This document shows, in pieces, positions 54,504 to 63,231 of a DNA stretch of 64,000 nt (its first letter is position 1; each line of letters opens with the position of its first letter). The DNA is from Vibrio splendidus (lineage in GTDB: Bacteria; Pseudomonadota; Gammaproteobacteria; Enterobacterales; Vibrionaceae). The stretch lies in contig NZ_CP031055.1 in NCBI RefSeq assembly GCF_003345295.1, forward strand, positions 1,054,001-1,118,000, given 5' to 3'. The notes below the pieces were generated by a model, which searched no databases, was not told where the DNA came from, and was given only the letters and a program-made list of their open reading frames with translations. A program made the translations under genes and the position numbers.

Positions 54504-54647
54504 ATGAACGGAAAACTAAGAACGGCTTTATCGTTAAAACTTAAGAAGCAAGATATCTCTAACCAACCTCCAAGACTGGTGCGATCAAATGCTGCCTTTG
54601 AACCGAATCCAGCCCCGTCAGAACACCACAAGAAAGAGTCTCGCTAA
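54504..54647 (+). CDS. 47-residue peptide, candidate precursor of a modified peptide
   Basis: ATG at 54504 with GAGGA seven bases upstream; a longer frame from 54429 is less likely. N-terminal half MNGKLRTALSLKLKK is basic and amphipathic (leader-like), C-terminal half is polar and Pro-rich (NPAPSEHHKK). No cysteines, no signal peptide. A hairpin follows, then a ferritin-like di-iron gene and an MFS gene. This is the layout of a RiPP locus: precursor, tailoring enzyme, exporter. Not recognised from any family; the assignment is inference. Confidence 0.6.
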   Translation: MNGKLRTALSLKLKKQDISNQPPRLVRSNAAFEPNPAPSEHHKKESR

Positions 54648-54667
54648 CTAGCTTGCTCCCTCTCGAT

Positions 54668-54692
54668 AAGGCACTCGAGAGAGTGCTTTATT
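54668..54692 (+). terminator. Hairpin between peptide gene and di-iron gene, possible attenuator
   Basis: GCACTC (54671-54676) and GAGTGC (54681-54686) with GAGA tetraloop, followed by TTTATT. A weak terminator here would give much more peptide than enzyme transcript. Confidence 0.65.
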
Positions 54693-54722
54693 GAAGACGT
54701 ATGCTGAGGAAAGGAATGGTTT

Positions 54723-55454
54723 ATGAATAATATACAAAACAGTCTCTATGGTTTATTCGATACTCAAGGTGTGAGTCTTTCAAAAGAGTACAAGGATTGC
54801 ATCGAGAAATATTTAGTATCTGATTTGTCTTTCACTTCTGAGATGATGAATGGTTTGGCTCGAACTATTTTTCAAAATAAAAAGATGATGGCTTACTACC
54901 TTTTGCACAATGCAATCGATGAAGCTAAAGGTGCGGCAAGGTTACGAATGATCGCAGAGCGGTATGCAGATGATGAATTAAGGCCGCTTATGTTGCGTCA
55001 CTATAACGATGAAATGAATCATTCTACGTTGTTTGCCAGCCTTATCCCTTTTACTGGGTACGAGACAGAAACGCATGAACATGAAGTTCAATATGAGTTA
55101 GATAAAGTCATGAACTTTGACGATGAGCTCAAGACATTCCTCTTTAGGGTTCATTCTATTGAAATACGTTCGTGGCGTTTACTGTTACTGCATTTGGCGA
55201 TCATTGATGAGTCTGACGATGATTACATGAAACAAATGCGTCCAACGATTCAAAAAATCTTAGAAGATGAAATGCAGCACGTGTGTTACACCGGACAATA
55301 TGTCAGTCGTTGGTTACATGCTGAACCACATTTAAGCAAAGTTTTTGTTGAGTGCATTACTCACACGAATAAAGAAACATGGGAAGACCTTTCTTCGATG
55401 GCTTTATTCATGCGCGATCATATTCAAGACTTTCTTTTAGAATCGGCGGCTTAA
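54723..55454 (+). CDS. Ferritin-like di-iron protein
   Basis: 243 residues, all-helical; AAAGGA upstream. Metal ligands fit the four-helix di-iron pattern E, ExxH, E, ExxH: Glu67 or Glu79, Glu97/His100 (DEMNH), Glu147 (SIEIRSW), Glu183/His186 (EDEMQH). Members of this superfamily oxidise, hydroxylate or cleave small molecules and peptides using O2. No membrane segment. Its stop is followed directly by the ATG of the MFS gene. The peptide gene upstream suggests a peptide substrate. Confidence 0.75.
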   Translation: MNNIQNSLYGLFDTQGVSLSKEYKDCIEKYLVSDLSFTSEMMNGLARTIFQNKKMMAYYLLHNAIDEAKGAARLRMIAERYADDELRPLMLRHYNDEMNHSTLFASLIPFTGYETETHEHEVQYELDKVMNFDDELKTFLFRVHSIEIRSWRLLLLHLAIIDESDDDYMKQMRPTIQKILEDEMQHVCYTGQYVSRWLHAEPHLSKVFVECITHTNKETWEDLSSMALFMRDHIQDFLLESAA

Positions 55455-56642
55455 ATGACTCTCTGGCTTAGGGTTTTAACATCGCGGAGCTCATTCGCGA
55501 TGTTGGTTATCATCGCCATCGCGTCAGTGATAGCGAATACGGGGTGGCGAGTCGTGATGAATAACTTCGCTGTCGACACTGTTGGTATGACTGGGGCTGA
55601 TGTGGGTGTATTGCAGAGTGTTAGGGAAATCCCAGGCTTGCTTTCATTTACTGTCTTGTTTCTGTTGTTCATCGCTTCAGAACAGAGAGTCGCGGTATTG
55701 TCGGTTGCAACATTAGGGCTAGGCGTTGCCATGACAGGGTATTTGCCTTCGATTTATGGCTTCTATTTCAGCACGACGATCATGTCTATTGGTTTCCATT
55801 ATTTAGAAGCGGTGAACAAATCACTCTCAACACAGTTGTTAGCGACTGAGAACTTCAGTGAATCAATGGGGGAAATTCGGTCTGCTGCCTCTTTCTTCTC
55901 GATGGTGACTTTTCTATGCATTATGGTCGCGAGCTATCTTTTTGACGTTTCAGATAAGGCCATTTTCTTTGCTTGTGGAGCGATATGTTTCTGGTTAGCG
56001 GTTTACTTGGTCACGTTTAAAAATACTCATACAGAGGTTAAACAACACACTAAACTCATTGTCCGACGTGAATACACGACCTATTACATTCTTACCTTTT
56101 TGAGTGGAGCAAGAAGACAGATCTTTGTGGCATTTGCTGGCTTACTGATGGTGACTAAGTTTCATTATACGATTGCGATGATGGCCACTTTATTTATGGT
56201 ATCCAGCTTAGCAGCGACTCTTGCTCTACCTTATGTTGGGAGATTTATCGATCGAGTAGGAGAGAGGCAAGCTTTGGTCATTGAGTATGCCGCGTTAGTG
56301 TTAGTGTTTTTATCTTACGCATTTGTGGATGATCATTATGCGGCTGCGGGGCTATATGTTATCGACAGTATCATTTTTAGTTTTGCGATAGCTTTGAACA
56401 CCTACTTTAAAAAGACAATTAGGGAAGATGAAGTGGCTTCAACGGCGAGTTTGTCATTCACGATTAACCATATTGCAGCGGTATTCTTACCATTTTTGTT
56501 GGGAATCATCTGGATGTCTGGTTATCAATGGGTGTTTGTTACAGGATCAATAATTGCTTTGATTAGCTTGTTGGTATCATTGACTATGGGCACGCAGCTT
56601 CATCAGCGGATTAATGGATTCGATAAGCTACAGAAACAATAG
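55455..56642 (+). CDS. MFS transporter
   Basis: 395 residues with about twelve transmembrane segments and the short cytoplasmic loops of the major facilitator superfamily; the RFIDRVGERQA loop (second half) is the usual motif A variant. Starts immediately after the di-iron gene, with no gap. Probably exports, or imports, the product of the upstream genes. Its stop is 13 bases before copy C of the hydrolase 3' end. Confidence 0.85.
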   Translation: MTLWLRVLTSRSSFAMLVIIAIASVIANTGWRVVMNNFAVDTVGMTGADVGVLQSVREIPGLLSFTVLFLLFIASEQRVAVLSVATLGLGVAMTGYLPSIYGFYFSTTIMSIGFHYLEAVNKSLSTQLLATENFSESMGEIRSAASFFSMVTFLCIMVASYLFDVSDKAIFFACGAICFWLAVYLVTFKNTHTEVKQHTKLIVRREYTTYYILTFLSGARRQIFVAFAGLLMVTKFHYTIAMMATLFMVSSLAATLALPYVGRFIDRVGERQALVIEYAALVLVFLSYAFVDDHYAAAGLYVIDSIIFSFAIALNTYFKKTIREDEVASTASLSFTINHIAAVFLPFLLGIIWMSGYQWVFVTGSIIALISLLVSLTMGTQLHQRINGFDKLQKQ

Positions 56643-56654
56643 CGACACTCATCG

Positions 56655-56817
56655 AAACTACAGTATTTACTACGTTGAAGACTCAGGTAACTTCCCAATG
56701 CTAGAGCAACCAGAACAGTTCAACACAACGTTGATGAAAGCGGTTAAGTCAGTGAAGTAGGGTGGTTGCACGTGAGAATAGGCTGATAATCCCCTCCTAA
56801 ACTCCCCTTGATTGACA
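56655..56817. repeat. Copy C: repeated hydrolase 3' end plus shared tail
   Basis: 56655-56760 matches the hydrolase end with about eight mismatches in 105, frame and TAG stop kept. The tail to 56817 matches copy B. Confidence 0.9.
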
Positions 56818-56851
56818 TTAATGAGAAAGGGGAAGAATTGAACAAAGTGAG

Positions 56852-57931
56852 TTAGTTAGTCGTTGGCGCAATCTCTCTTGTTTCACCAATTTTCATTGTC
56901 CATAGATTTTTGTCAGAAAATCCACTATCTCTTCCCGCCCTCTTAAAACGTATCGGAGGTTCAAATGCTGGCTCATCCGATAAACCGCTAATGGTTCCCC
57001 AGTGAGAAGCAATCAATGTTTTTGCGCGAACATCTATGCCGATAGAAACAGCCTCTTCAGGTGTGGCATGCGACATCCACAATAATTCCCTAGGCTCATA
57101 TGCTCCAATAGGCAAAATAGCAAAGTCAAAGGAGCCATATTTCTCACCGACATTATTGAATATTGTTTCTGAGTAACCTGTATCGCCAACAAAAAGGAGA
57201 CGATTTTGCACACTTTCAATAACCCAAGAGGCCCATAGCGTTTCATTATGATCAGATGTACTTCTTGCTGAATCATGAACAGAAGGCTCCGCTGTTATCT
57301 CTATTCCTGAAACTGACACTGACTTTCCCCAATCTAACTCAGTAACCTTGTTATACCCTCGTTCGGTAAAAAAAGACTTAAGTCCTAAAGGAACAACGAC
57401 ATGAATATTGTTTTTGTTTTCTAACTTCCTAACTGTTTGATCATCCAAGTGGTCATAATGATTATGTGAAACAATCACTATATCTATAGGAGGCAATTTA
57501 TTTATAGGTATGGGTAAATCAACAAACCTTTTTGGTCCGGCCCATGAGACGGGGCTGGCGAATTTTGACAAAAAAGGGTCAGTAAGGATCGTCACTCCAG
57601 AGGTCGTAATCAAAAAACTTGCATGCCCTAACCAAGTAACACTATCGCTTTCAATAGAGTTTAAAAGTTGAAGAGACTCCTTCTCTGTTAGCTGATGTCC
57701 ATCGGGGATATCAGGGACAAACACCGAGTCCCATGCTCTTTGCATATAAAACAAGCCCCCTTTAGGTGCGGCAGTTTCTACAAATGGGTGGTTCTGATAA
57801 CCGTTGCTTGTATGATGGTTTGGCTCATCCACCAATGAAGGTTTTTGGGGGGATTCAGGCGAGTGTGAAGAACATGCAGATAAAGTAACTAAGACTAAAA
57901 TGGCACTAATGAAAATTTTCGTATCGTTCAT
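56852..57931 (-). CDS. MBL-fold lipoprotein, NAPE-PLD-like
   Basis: 359 residues from the ATG at 57931 (another ATG one codon upstream is too close to GAGAG). Lipoprotein signal peptide ending LSAC. Metallo-beta-lactamase motifs: HNHYDHLD, HDSARST, GDTGYS, and a final His in ASHWGT. It resembles bacterial relatives of N-acyl-phosphatidylethanolamine phospholipase D and RomA. Expected in the envelope, acting on a phospholipid or another ester. Confidence 0.85.
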   Translation of the reverse strand: MNDTKIFISAILVLVTLSACSSHSPESPQKPSLVDEPNHHTSNGYQNHPFVETAAPKGGLFYMQRAWDSVFVPDIPDGHQLTEKESLQLLNSIESDSVTWLGHASFLITTSGVTILTDPFLSKFASPVSWAGPKRFVDLPIPINKLPPIDIVIVSHNHYDHLDDQTVRKLENKNNIHVVVPLGLKSFFTERGYNKVTELDWGKSVSVSGIEITAEPSVHDSARSTSDHNETLWASWVIESVQNRLLFVGDTGYSETIFNNVGEKYGSFDFAILPIGAYEPRELLWMSHATPEEAVSIGIDVRAKTLIASHWGTISGLSDEPAFEPPIRFKRAGRDSGFSDKNLWTMKIGETREIAPTTN

Positions 57932-58024
57932 CATTGACTCTCTAAAACTCTTTATATGGTGATTCGATAATGTGCCAGTTTAAAATAAACTTAGCTATAA
58001 CCACACTAAGTTAACCAACTGTTT

Positions 58025-58078
58025 GTTAACAACGAGCGCATTGTTAACGGCGAGCGTACTGTTAACAGCGAGCGTATA
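58025..58078. repeat. 18-bp tandem repeat, three copies
   Basis: Copies start at 58025, 58043 and 58061 with GTTAAC and CGAGCG cores. Confidence 0.9.
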
Positions 58079-58490
58079 GCTCAAAACCGATTCTATCAAC
58101 TTCAAGCCCGCAAAAACCAAAAGTGAATGCCTTTACGTAAGGTCTCTACAGACTTTTATTAAGTATCAATATTTCAATGAATTACCATACCTCGATGGTT
58201 TTGCACGTTATCTCATTTGTCATAGCCAAGTTCATAGTGCTCGTGAGTGATCCGCACCAATAGTTTTGGCCATTGACTTAACGGAGTTGAGCTGGCCAGA
58301 ATCCAGTCTGGCTGGAGAAAATGATATTAGAAAAGATTGGTTAATCTGAGTCGACGTGTTTATTGACAAGGCTAGCAATTAGACTACGCTTTAATAACTG
58401 ATAGAACATCGTCAGTGGAAAACGAACAAGTTTCAACGTAAACCGTAACACTGTAAAAGAAAGAAAAGATATGTACATTGTAGAAAAATA

Positions 58491-58528
58491 GAAAAGCCAC
58501 TTTTTACATTAAGTGGCTTTTTTTTTGT
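58491..58528. terminator. Terminator near the DUF3360 gene
   Basis: AAAGCCACTT (58493-58502) pairs with AAGTGGCTTT (58511-58520), then T's; A-run on the other side suits the minus-strand gene. Confidence 0.85.
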
Positions 58529-58634
58529 CAAAAAAGATTATCAACGATAGCTTCAATTTTTAATGCAGATAACGAATCCAGTTTGAAAGTTAACAACAGA
58601 AAGAAGCAACCACTCAATCATTCTAATCTAGAGC

Positions 58635-60143
58635 TTAACGAAAACTTGGGATAATCGCCGGTATGCCCGGTAGAAGACCAACCAACGCCATCACACCACT
58701 TAGCACAATGAACATAGTGCCAGGCAACACCCAACGGCTCATTTTACTCAGTTCACTGCTACGTTCTTTACAACCGACTAAGCCTAAGTTGTCTAACAGC
58801 ATGGTGAGAGCCCAGCCAAATGCAGGGTTAACGAGCGCTGAAGAAAATACAACAATCGCTGCCGATTGGGTGGTTTTCCCTTCACGCGTCATTTCCATTC
58901 CAGCTTCTAACAATGGAACAAATACCCCAACAATTAGCGCAACACAAAGTACAGGCTGCCATATAGCTAAATCCATCGGGTAACCCCAAACTGCGGCGAT
59001 GATACAGAACAGAGCTGTTAGCAAAGCGCCTGCAGGAATAGGGCGTTTAGCAATCGCCGCGGGTACGATATAAGTACCCCATGAAGACGTAAAGTTAGTA
59101 CCGCCGAGCAGAGAACCGAACGTTTGACGAATTGATGCCGTGGTCATGGTGTCGTCAATGTTCATGTGTACTTTTTCGGTACGTTCTGGATAGCTGATCT
59201 TTTGAAATACTTGATGGCCTAAGAAATCTGGTGACCACATTGCCACGGCTAGAATCGCAAACGGTAATACCACCATGAAATGTTCAATTGTAGGTAGGCC
59301 TAGCATCCAGCCTGTATCTTCTCCCCACCAATACATAGGGTTCATGTTAGGCAAGCCTGGCTCCGTGTGGAAAGCAAATGGGGCACCCATGGCAAATGCA
59401 ATCGTACCACCCAGTAAGCAACTAAGAGGCACAGCTAACCAACGTTTACGGAAGTGTTCCAATAACGCGTACAAAATAATGGTGCAAAAGATCACCACAA
59501 AAGCGATGTGGCTCATGCCGATTCCCTCAGCCCAAGCGAACAGCTTTTTCACTTGAGAGGCGGTTCCAACAAAGCCAAGGTAGAGCAATAAGCCGCCACA
59601 CACGCCTTTACTGGTGAGGTTGGCCAACATACTGCCACCTTTACTGATGGCTAAGATGAGGCCAAAAGCGCCAATCAGCAACCCAAACGCCATAGGGTGT
59701 CCGCCAGCTGCAACCACAATCGGGATTAAAGGAATGAGTGGGCCGTGTGTACCTGCGAGGTTCGCGGTCGGCAATAAAAAGCCAGAGAAAAGAATGATGA
59801 AAACAGAGGCTATGAGTAGTTCATAACGAACGTTTTCTAGAATGAAGTCTTCATTTAATCCGAGAGCCCCGGCAAAGGTGGCTGCAATGGCGCCCACCAT
59901 AACAATCTTACCAATGGTCGCCGCCATCGCTGGGATGGTATCTTCTATTTCGAATCGATAATCTTTAAACGGCAAATTGGGACGCCAGCGTTTAGGCGCC
60001 ATGATTTGTAACTCATGCTCTAAATATTGTTCGCGGGAATCAAATTCCGATCTTGGTTTGTGTTGTTGTTCATAAGTGAGTTCATCCTCACTGGTTTGAG
60101 GTTTATCTGCTTGTATATGTACGGACTCTAAAGTGCTGCTCAT
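58635..60143 (-). CDS. DUF3360 family membrane protein
   Basis: 502 residues; AGGA upstream of ATG. A hydrophilic N-terminus (about 1-70) and about twelve transmembrane segments, with a GTHGPLIPLIP stretch like that of NCS2/SulP-type transporters. DUF3360 proteins are common in vibrios and thought to be transporters; substrate unknown. Stands alone. Confidence 0.8.
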   Translation of the reverse strand: MSSTLESVHIQADKPQTSEDELTYEQQHKPRSEFDSREQYLEHELQIMAPKRWRPNLPFKDYRFEIEDTIPAMAATIGKIVMVGAIAATFAGALGLNEDFILENVRYELLIASVFIILFSGFLLPTANLAGTHGPLIPLIPIVVAAGGHPMAFGLLIGAFGLILAISKGGSMLANLTSKGVCGGLLLYLGFVGTASQVKKLFAWAEGIGMSHIAFVVIFCTIILYALLEHFRKRWLAVPLSCLLGGTIAFAMGAPFAFHTEPGLPNMNPMYWWGEDTGWMLGLPTIEHFMVVLPFAILAVAMWSPDFLGHQVFQKISYPERTEKVHMNIDDTMTTASIRQTFGSLLGGTNFTSSWGTYIVPAAIAKRPIPAGALLTALFCIIAAVWGYPMDLAIWQPVLCVALIVGVFVPLLEAGMEMTREGKTTQSAAIVVFSSALVNPAFGWALTMLLDNLGLVGCKERSSELSKMSRWVLPGTMFIVLSGVMALVGLLPGIPAIIPSFR

Positions 60144-60649
60144 TTTGATTCCTTTCGTTCACACTCTAAGGCGTGTTATTCCAACAAACGTTATTGACTC
60201 ACGCAAAGTCGTAAACAATGTGTCAACTTATAATTAAAAATTCATTAACATTTAGTTGTTAGTACCTTATACCAAACCAAAAAAAACAAATAGTCTCAGG
60301 TAGTTAGACATTAGTCGTAGAGTTGGACGACTAGTATTAGACACTGTAGATAGTATGTGTCTGTTTATTTGTAGGCTCTTAATTTCAGGAATAACAAAGT
60401 CACTTTCAACAAGAAATGGTTCGACTCTAAAGACCTAGAAATAAGTCCAACGACTTACGTTTGGTTGCATGCTTGGCTGCATTCTTGGTGCGATTGGATG
60501 GTGAACATCTTTTCCAGTTTTATGCTGGATATATTGGGTAATAAGCAGGGTAGGGATTGCCTCTAGTAACTCAATTTCTACGACGTTCGCCCCTGATAGT
60601 GTTAGAATCTCCGCACCAGAACTATCGAGAAACTAGGTATTTATAAACA
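60144..60649. other. Divergent intergenic region, DUF3360 gene and 112-residue gene
   Basis: 506 AT-rich bases holding both promoters. No repeat, RNA gene or operator recognised. Confidence 0.4.
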
Positions 60650-60988
60650 ATGTTTATCCATCACGTAAACGGCATCGACTGGCTGGTGATTACAGCTTTT
60701 GAAGAACTGAAACCGATGTTTATCGAAGATGCTGGTCCAATCCCAGCTTACTTCTCTACCGCCAGTGAATTGAGCCTGATTGATCAAGCCAAGCGTAGCT
60801 ATGGGTTTTTGCCTAAACTCCGCGGTGTGATCACCGATACCGGCACGTATCAAAGTGAAAATCTTGAAGAAGATTTGAACCCACAGCTTGCGTGTATAGT
60901 GGAAGGGCGTGGCCGGGTGTTTATCTATCACGGCGACTATGTGGCTTTTGTGGATGACGAGCAAACCTTCATTACCCGTATGAACTGA
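60650..60988 (+). CDS. Conserved hypothetical protein, 112 residues
   Basis: Soluble, mixed alpha/beta, acidic. No recognised motif, and no strong ribosome binding site. Lies 83 bases before the patatin gene in the same direction. Function unknown. Confidence 0.6.
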   Translation: MFIHHVNGIDWLVITAFEELKPMFIEDAGPIPAYFSTASELSLIDQAKRSYGFLPKLRGVITDTGTYQSENLEEDLNPQLACIVEGRGRVFIYHGDYVAFVDDEQTFITRMN

Positions 60989-61071
60989 GAGTGATTCAGT
61001 GAGTTGAGATCTGCGAATTGGTAAATCGGCGAGTTAGCTCCCCTAGAATTAAAAACTAAAGGATTAATACG

Positions 61072-61944
61072 ATGGCAAAAACGGTCTCATTGGTACTTGG
61101 CAGTGGTGGCGCAAGAGGCTTGGTTCACGTTGGAATCATCCGTTGGTTAATTGAGCATGGCTATCAGATAAAATCCATCTCTGGCTGTTCAATTGGCGCA
61201 CTTATCGGTGGTGTCTATGCGGCGGGCAAGTTGGATGAATTTGAAGAGTGGGTCACCAGTATCGACCAATCGGATATGGCGATGATGTTGGACTTTTCAT
61301 GGCAATCGAGCGGTATCTTCAAAGGGGACAAGATCATCGACACACTGCGTGGACTGATCGGCGAAATTTCAATTGAAGATCTGCCTATCCCTTATACCGC
61401 AGTTGCTGCTAACGTCGCCGATGAAAAAGAGGTTTGGCTGCAATCAGGTTCTCTGTTTGATGCCATTCGCGCCTCTATCTCTTTGCCACTGTTTTTCACA
61501 CCTCATGTCATCAATGGTGAAGTGCTGATTGATGGAGGAGTGCTCAATCCCGTACCGATTGCGCCTACCTTTAGTGATAAGACAGACTTTACTCTGGCTG
61601 TGAACTTAGGTGGCGAACCTGAGATGCTTCAACAGGAAGTGATACCGGTTTCCCTACCTACAAAAGAGAGTAATCTGCATGAGAAGGTGGTTCACTTTAT
61701 CGATAATCTCGGTAGCAGTGTAAAAAGTAAAATGAGCTTCAATTTTGCTGCTTACGACATTGCCAACCAAGCGTTTGACGCGATGCAATCGACCATTGCT
61801 CGCCAGAAGCTGGCCGCTTATCCCGCCGATATTACGCTTGAGATCCCACGTAATGCTTGTGGCACCTTAGAGTTTGATCGCTCACAAGAGATGATAGACA
61901 GAGGCTACCATTTGGCACAGGCTAAACTGGGTAACCGGCTTTAA
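61072..61944 (+). CDS. Patatin-like phospholipase (RssA-like)
   Basis: 290 residues; AGGA before ATG. Oxyanion loop GSGGARG, nucleophile elbow GCSIG (Ser43) and DGG with the catalytic Asp are all present, so it should be an active Ser-Asp dyad acyl hydrolase. Cytosolic, no signal peptide. Resembles RssA of E. coli in length and motifs. Confidence 0.88.
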   Translation: MAKTVSLVLGSGGARGLVHVGIIRWLIEHGYQIKSISGCSIGALIGGVYAAGKLDEFEEWVTSIDQSDMAMMLDFSWQSSGIFKGDKIIDTLRGLIGEISIEDLPIPYTAVAANVADEKEVWLQSGSLFDAIRASISLPLFFTPHVINGEVLIDGGVLNPVPIAPTFSDKTDFTLAVNLGGEPEMLQQEVIPVSLPTKESNLHEKVVHFIDNLGSSVKSKMSFNFAAYDIANQAFDAMQSTIARQKLAAYPADITLEIPRNACGTLEFDRSQEMIDRGYHLAQAKLGNRL

Positions 61945-61971
61945 TGTATTTGCTGCTGAATGAGAGTATTT

Positions 61972-62328
61972 ATGGAAACTGAACTAAAAGAGCTTGAACT
62001 CCACGAGCTTATGGCAACAAAAGATGTCATCGTACTCACCAGCATAGAAGTGTCAGCTGTATCTTGGCTGATAGATTGCTATCAAGAGAATACTGATATC
62101 CAGATTATCGAGAACGCGCGCCAATTAGATAGCGAAGCGGTTTTAGCGCAATGTCGAAACATCTTGAGTGAAAGTAAAAAGGTGATACTTACCGCGCAGT
62201 TTCGCAGCCAACTGCCTATCATCAATCTCGCTTCACTGTGTAATGAGAAGCGCAAATCGTTGATCAATATTGAGTTATCCGGCTGGGACGAAGAAAAATG
62301 CCTTCCTCACTCTTTTAGCAGTTTCTAG
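61972..62328 (+). CDS. Hypothetical protein
   Basis: 118 residues from the ATG at 61972 (an ATG at 61960 is also possible). Soluble, alpha/beta, resembling STAS-like or small regulatory folds only vaguely. 27 bases after the patatin gene, so probably co-transcribed. Function unknown. Confidence 0.5.
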   Translation: METELKELELHELMATKDVIVLTSIEVSAVSWLIDCYQENTDIQIIENARQLDSEAVLAQCRNILSESKKVILTAQFRSQLPIINLASLCNEKRKSLINIELSGWDEEKCLPHSFSSF

Positions 62329-62336
62329 GTCATACT

Positions 62337-62444
62337 GGCTTCTGGCTTCTGGCTTCTGGCTTCTGGCTTCTGGCTTCTGGCTTCTATCTTCTATCTTCTA
62401 GTTTCTAGTTTCTAGCTTCTAGCTTCTAGCTTCTAACTTCTAGC
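62337..62444. repeat. Heptanucleotide tandem repeat GGCTTCT/AGCTTCT
   Basis: About 15 units of seven bases; perfect GGCTTCT units at the left drift to ATCTTCT, AGTTTCT and AGCTTCT at the right. Confidence 0.93.
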
Positions 62445-62514
62445 GGTTTATTGGTAACAGCAGTCGCTAGTCTTTAGCGTTTCTATGTTGACGTAAGCCG
62501 ACAATTCAAGAGCT

Positions 62515-63231
62515 TCACTTCAAATGCCTTCCGCCATCAAGGTGCAAGGTTCTTCCTGTCATGTAGTGACTGGCCAAAACATACTTGATGCCATCTATTA
62601 TTTCCTCAAAGCCCGCTTCTGTAGGGATCAGAGCTTTCTGCAGCGCTTTGGTTTTGTATGCCTCATCGTCATGTTCATTGAACTTAATCATGGCTGGAGA
62701 GAGCGTATTTACTTTCACCTTGGGAGCTAGCATTGCTGAAAAAGACAATGTCAGGTTGTTGAGTGCAGCTTTACTGGCCGCGTAAGCGATGTGTTTTTTA
62801 CTGCCTTTTTCAGCAACGTAATCACTGATGTGGATGATGTCTGACGTTTTATCGCCAGACATCAGTTGGTCTTTGAGTGTTAAATTGAACAAATAAGGCA
62901 CGGTCGCGTGAATCGTCATCATCTGATGCATGATTTGTGATGCATTTTCACTGGGGTTTTTCTTGTTCTCCGGCTTCCAGTCGGAAGCGTTATGTATGAT
63001 GGCTCGAAGTGTCTTATATTCTTGACCAACGTAATCAAGAAAGCCCTCTAAGCTGCTTTGTTGATAAAAGTCTACCTGCTGCAAGTCGCCTCCACTATCG
63101 CGCAAAAGTTGCAATTGAGGATAGTCGCTGCGATATGTGCCAACCACTTTGTACCCATCCGCTAAAAGTTGCTGTGCCAGTGCGAAGCCTAGACGTTTCC
63201 CCACGCCGGTTATTAGTATCGTTTCACTCAT
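62515..63231 (-). CDS. folM: Dihydromonapterin reductase
   Basis: 238 residues, short-chain dehydrogenase fold: dinucleotide loop TGVGKRLG, NAS motif (HNAS), YAASKAAL with catalytic Tyr and Lys, and a C-terminal TGRTLHLDGGRHL as in FolM. Reduces dihydromonapterin to tetrahydromonapterin using NADPH. The start overlaps the folE stop (ATGA), so the two are coupled. Confidence 0.9.
   Translation of the reverse strand: MSETILITGVGKRLGFALAQQLLADGYKVVGTYRSDYPQLQLLRDSGGDLQQVDFYQQSSLEGFLDYVGQEYKTLRAIIHNASDWKPENKKNPSENASQIMHQMMTIHATVPYLFNLTLKDQLMSGDKTSDIIHISDYVAEKGSKKHIAYAASKAALNNLTLSFSAMLAPKVKVNTLSPAMIKFNEHDDEAYKTKALQKALIPTEAGFEEIIDGIKYVLASHYMTGRTLHLDGGRHLK

Larger units (their letters stand above)
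57935..58634. other. Intergenic region with 18-bp tandem repeat
   Basis: 700 bases. 58025-58078: three copies of GTTAACRRCGAGCGYAYT. 58140-58480: AT-rich, no clear gene. 58491-58528: terminator. A small RNA ending at that terminator is possible but not supported by other signals. Confidence 0.45.
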
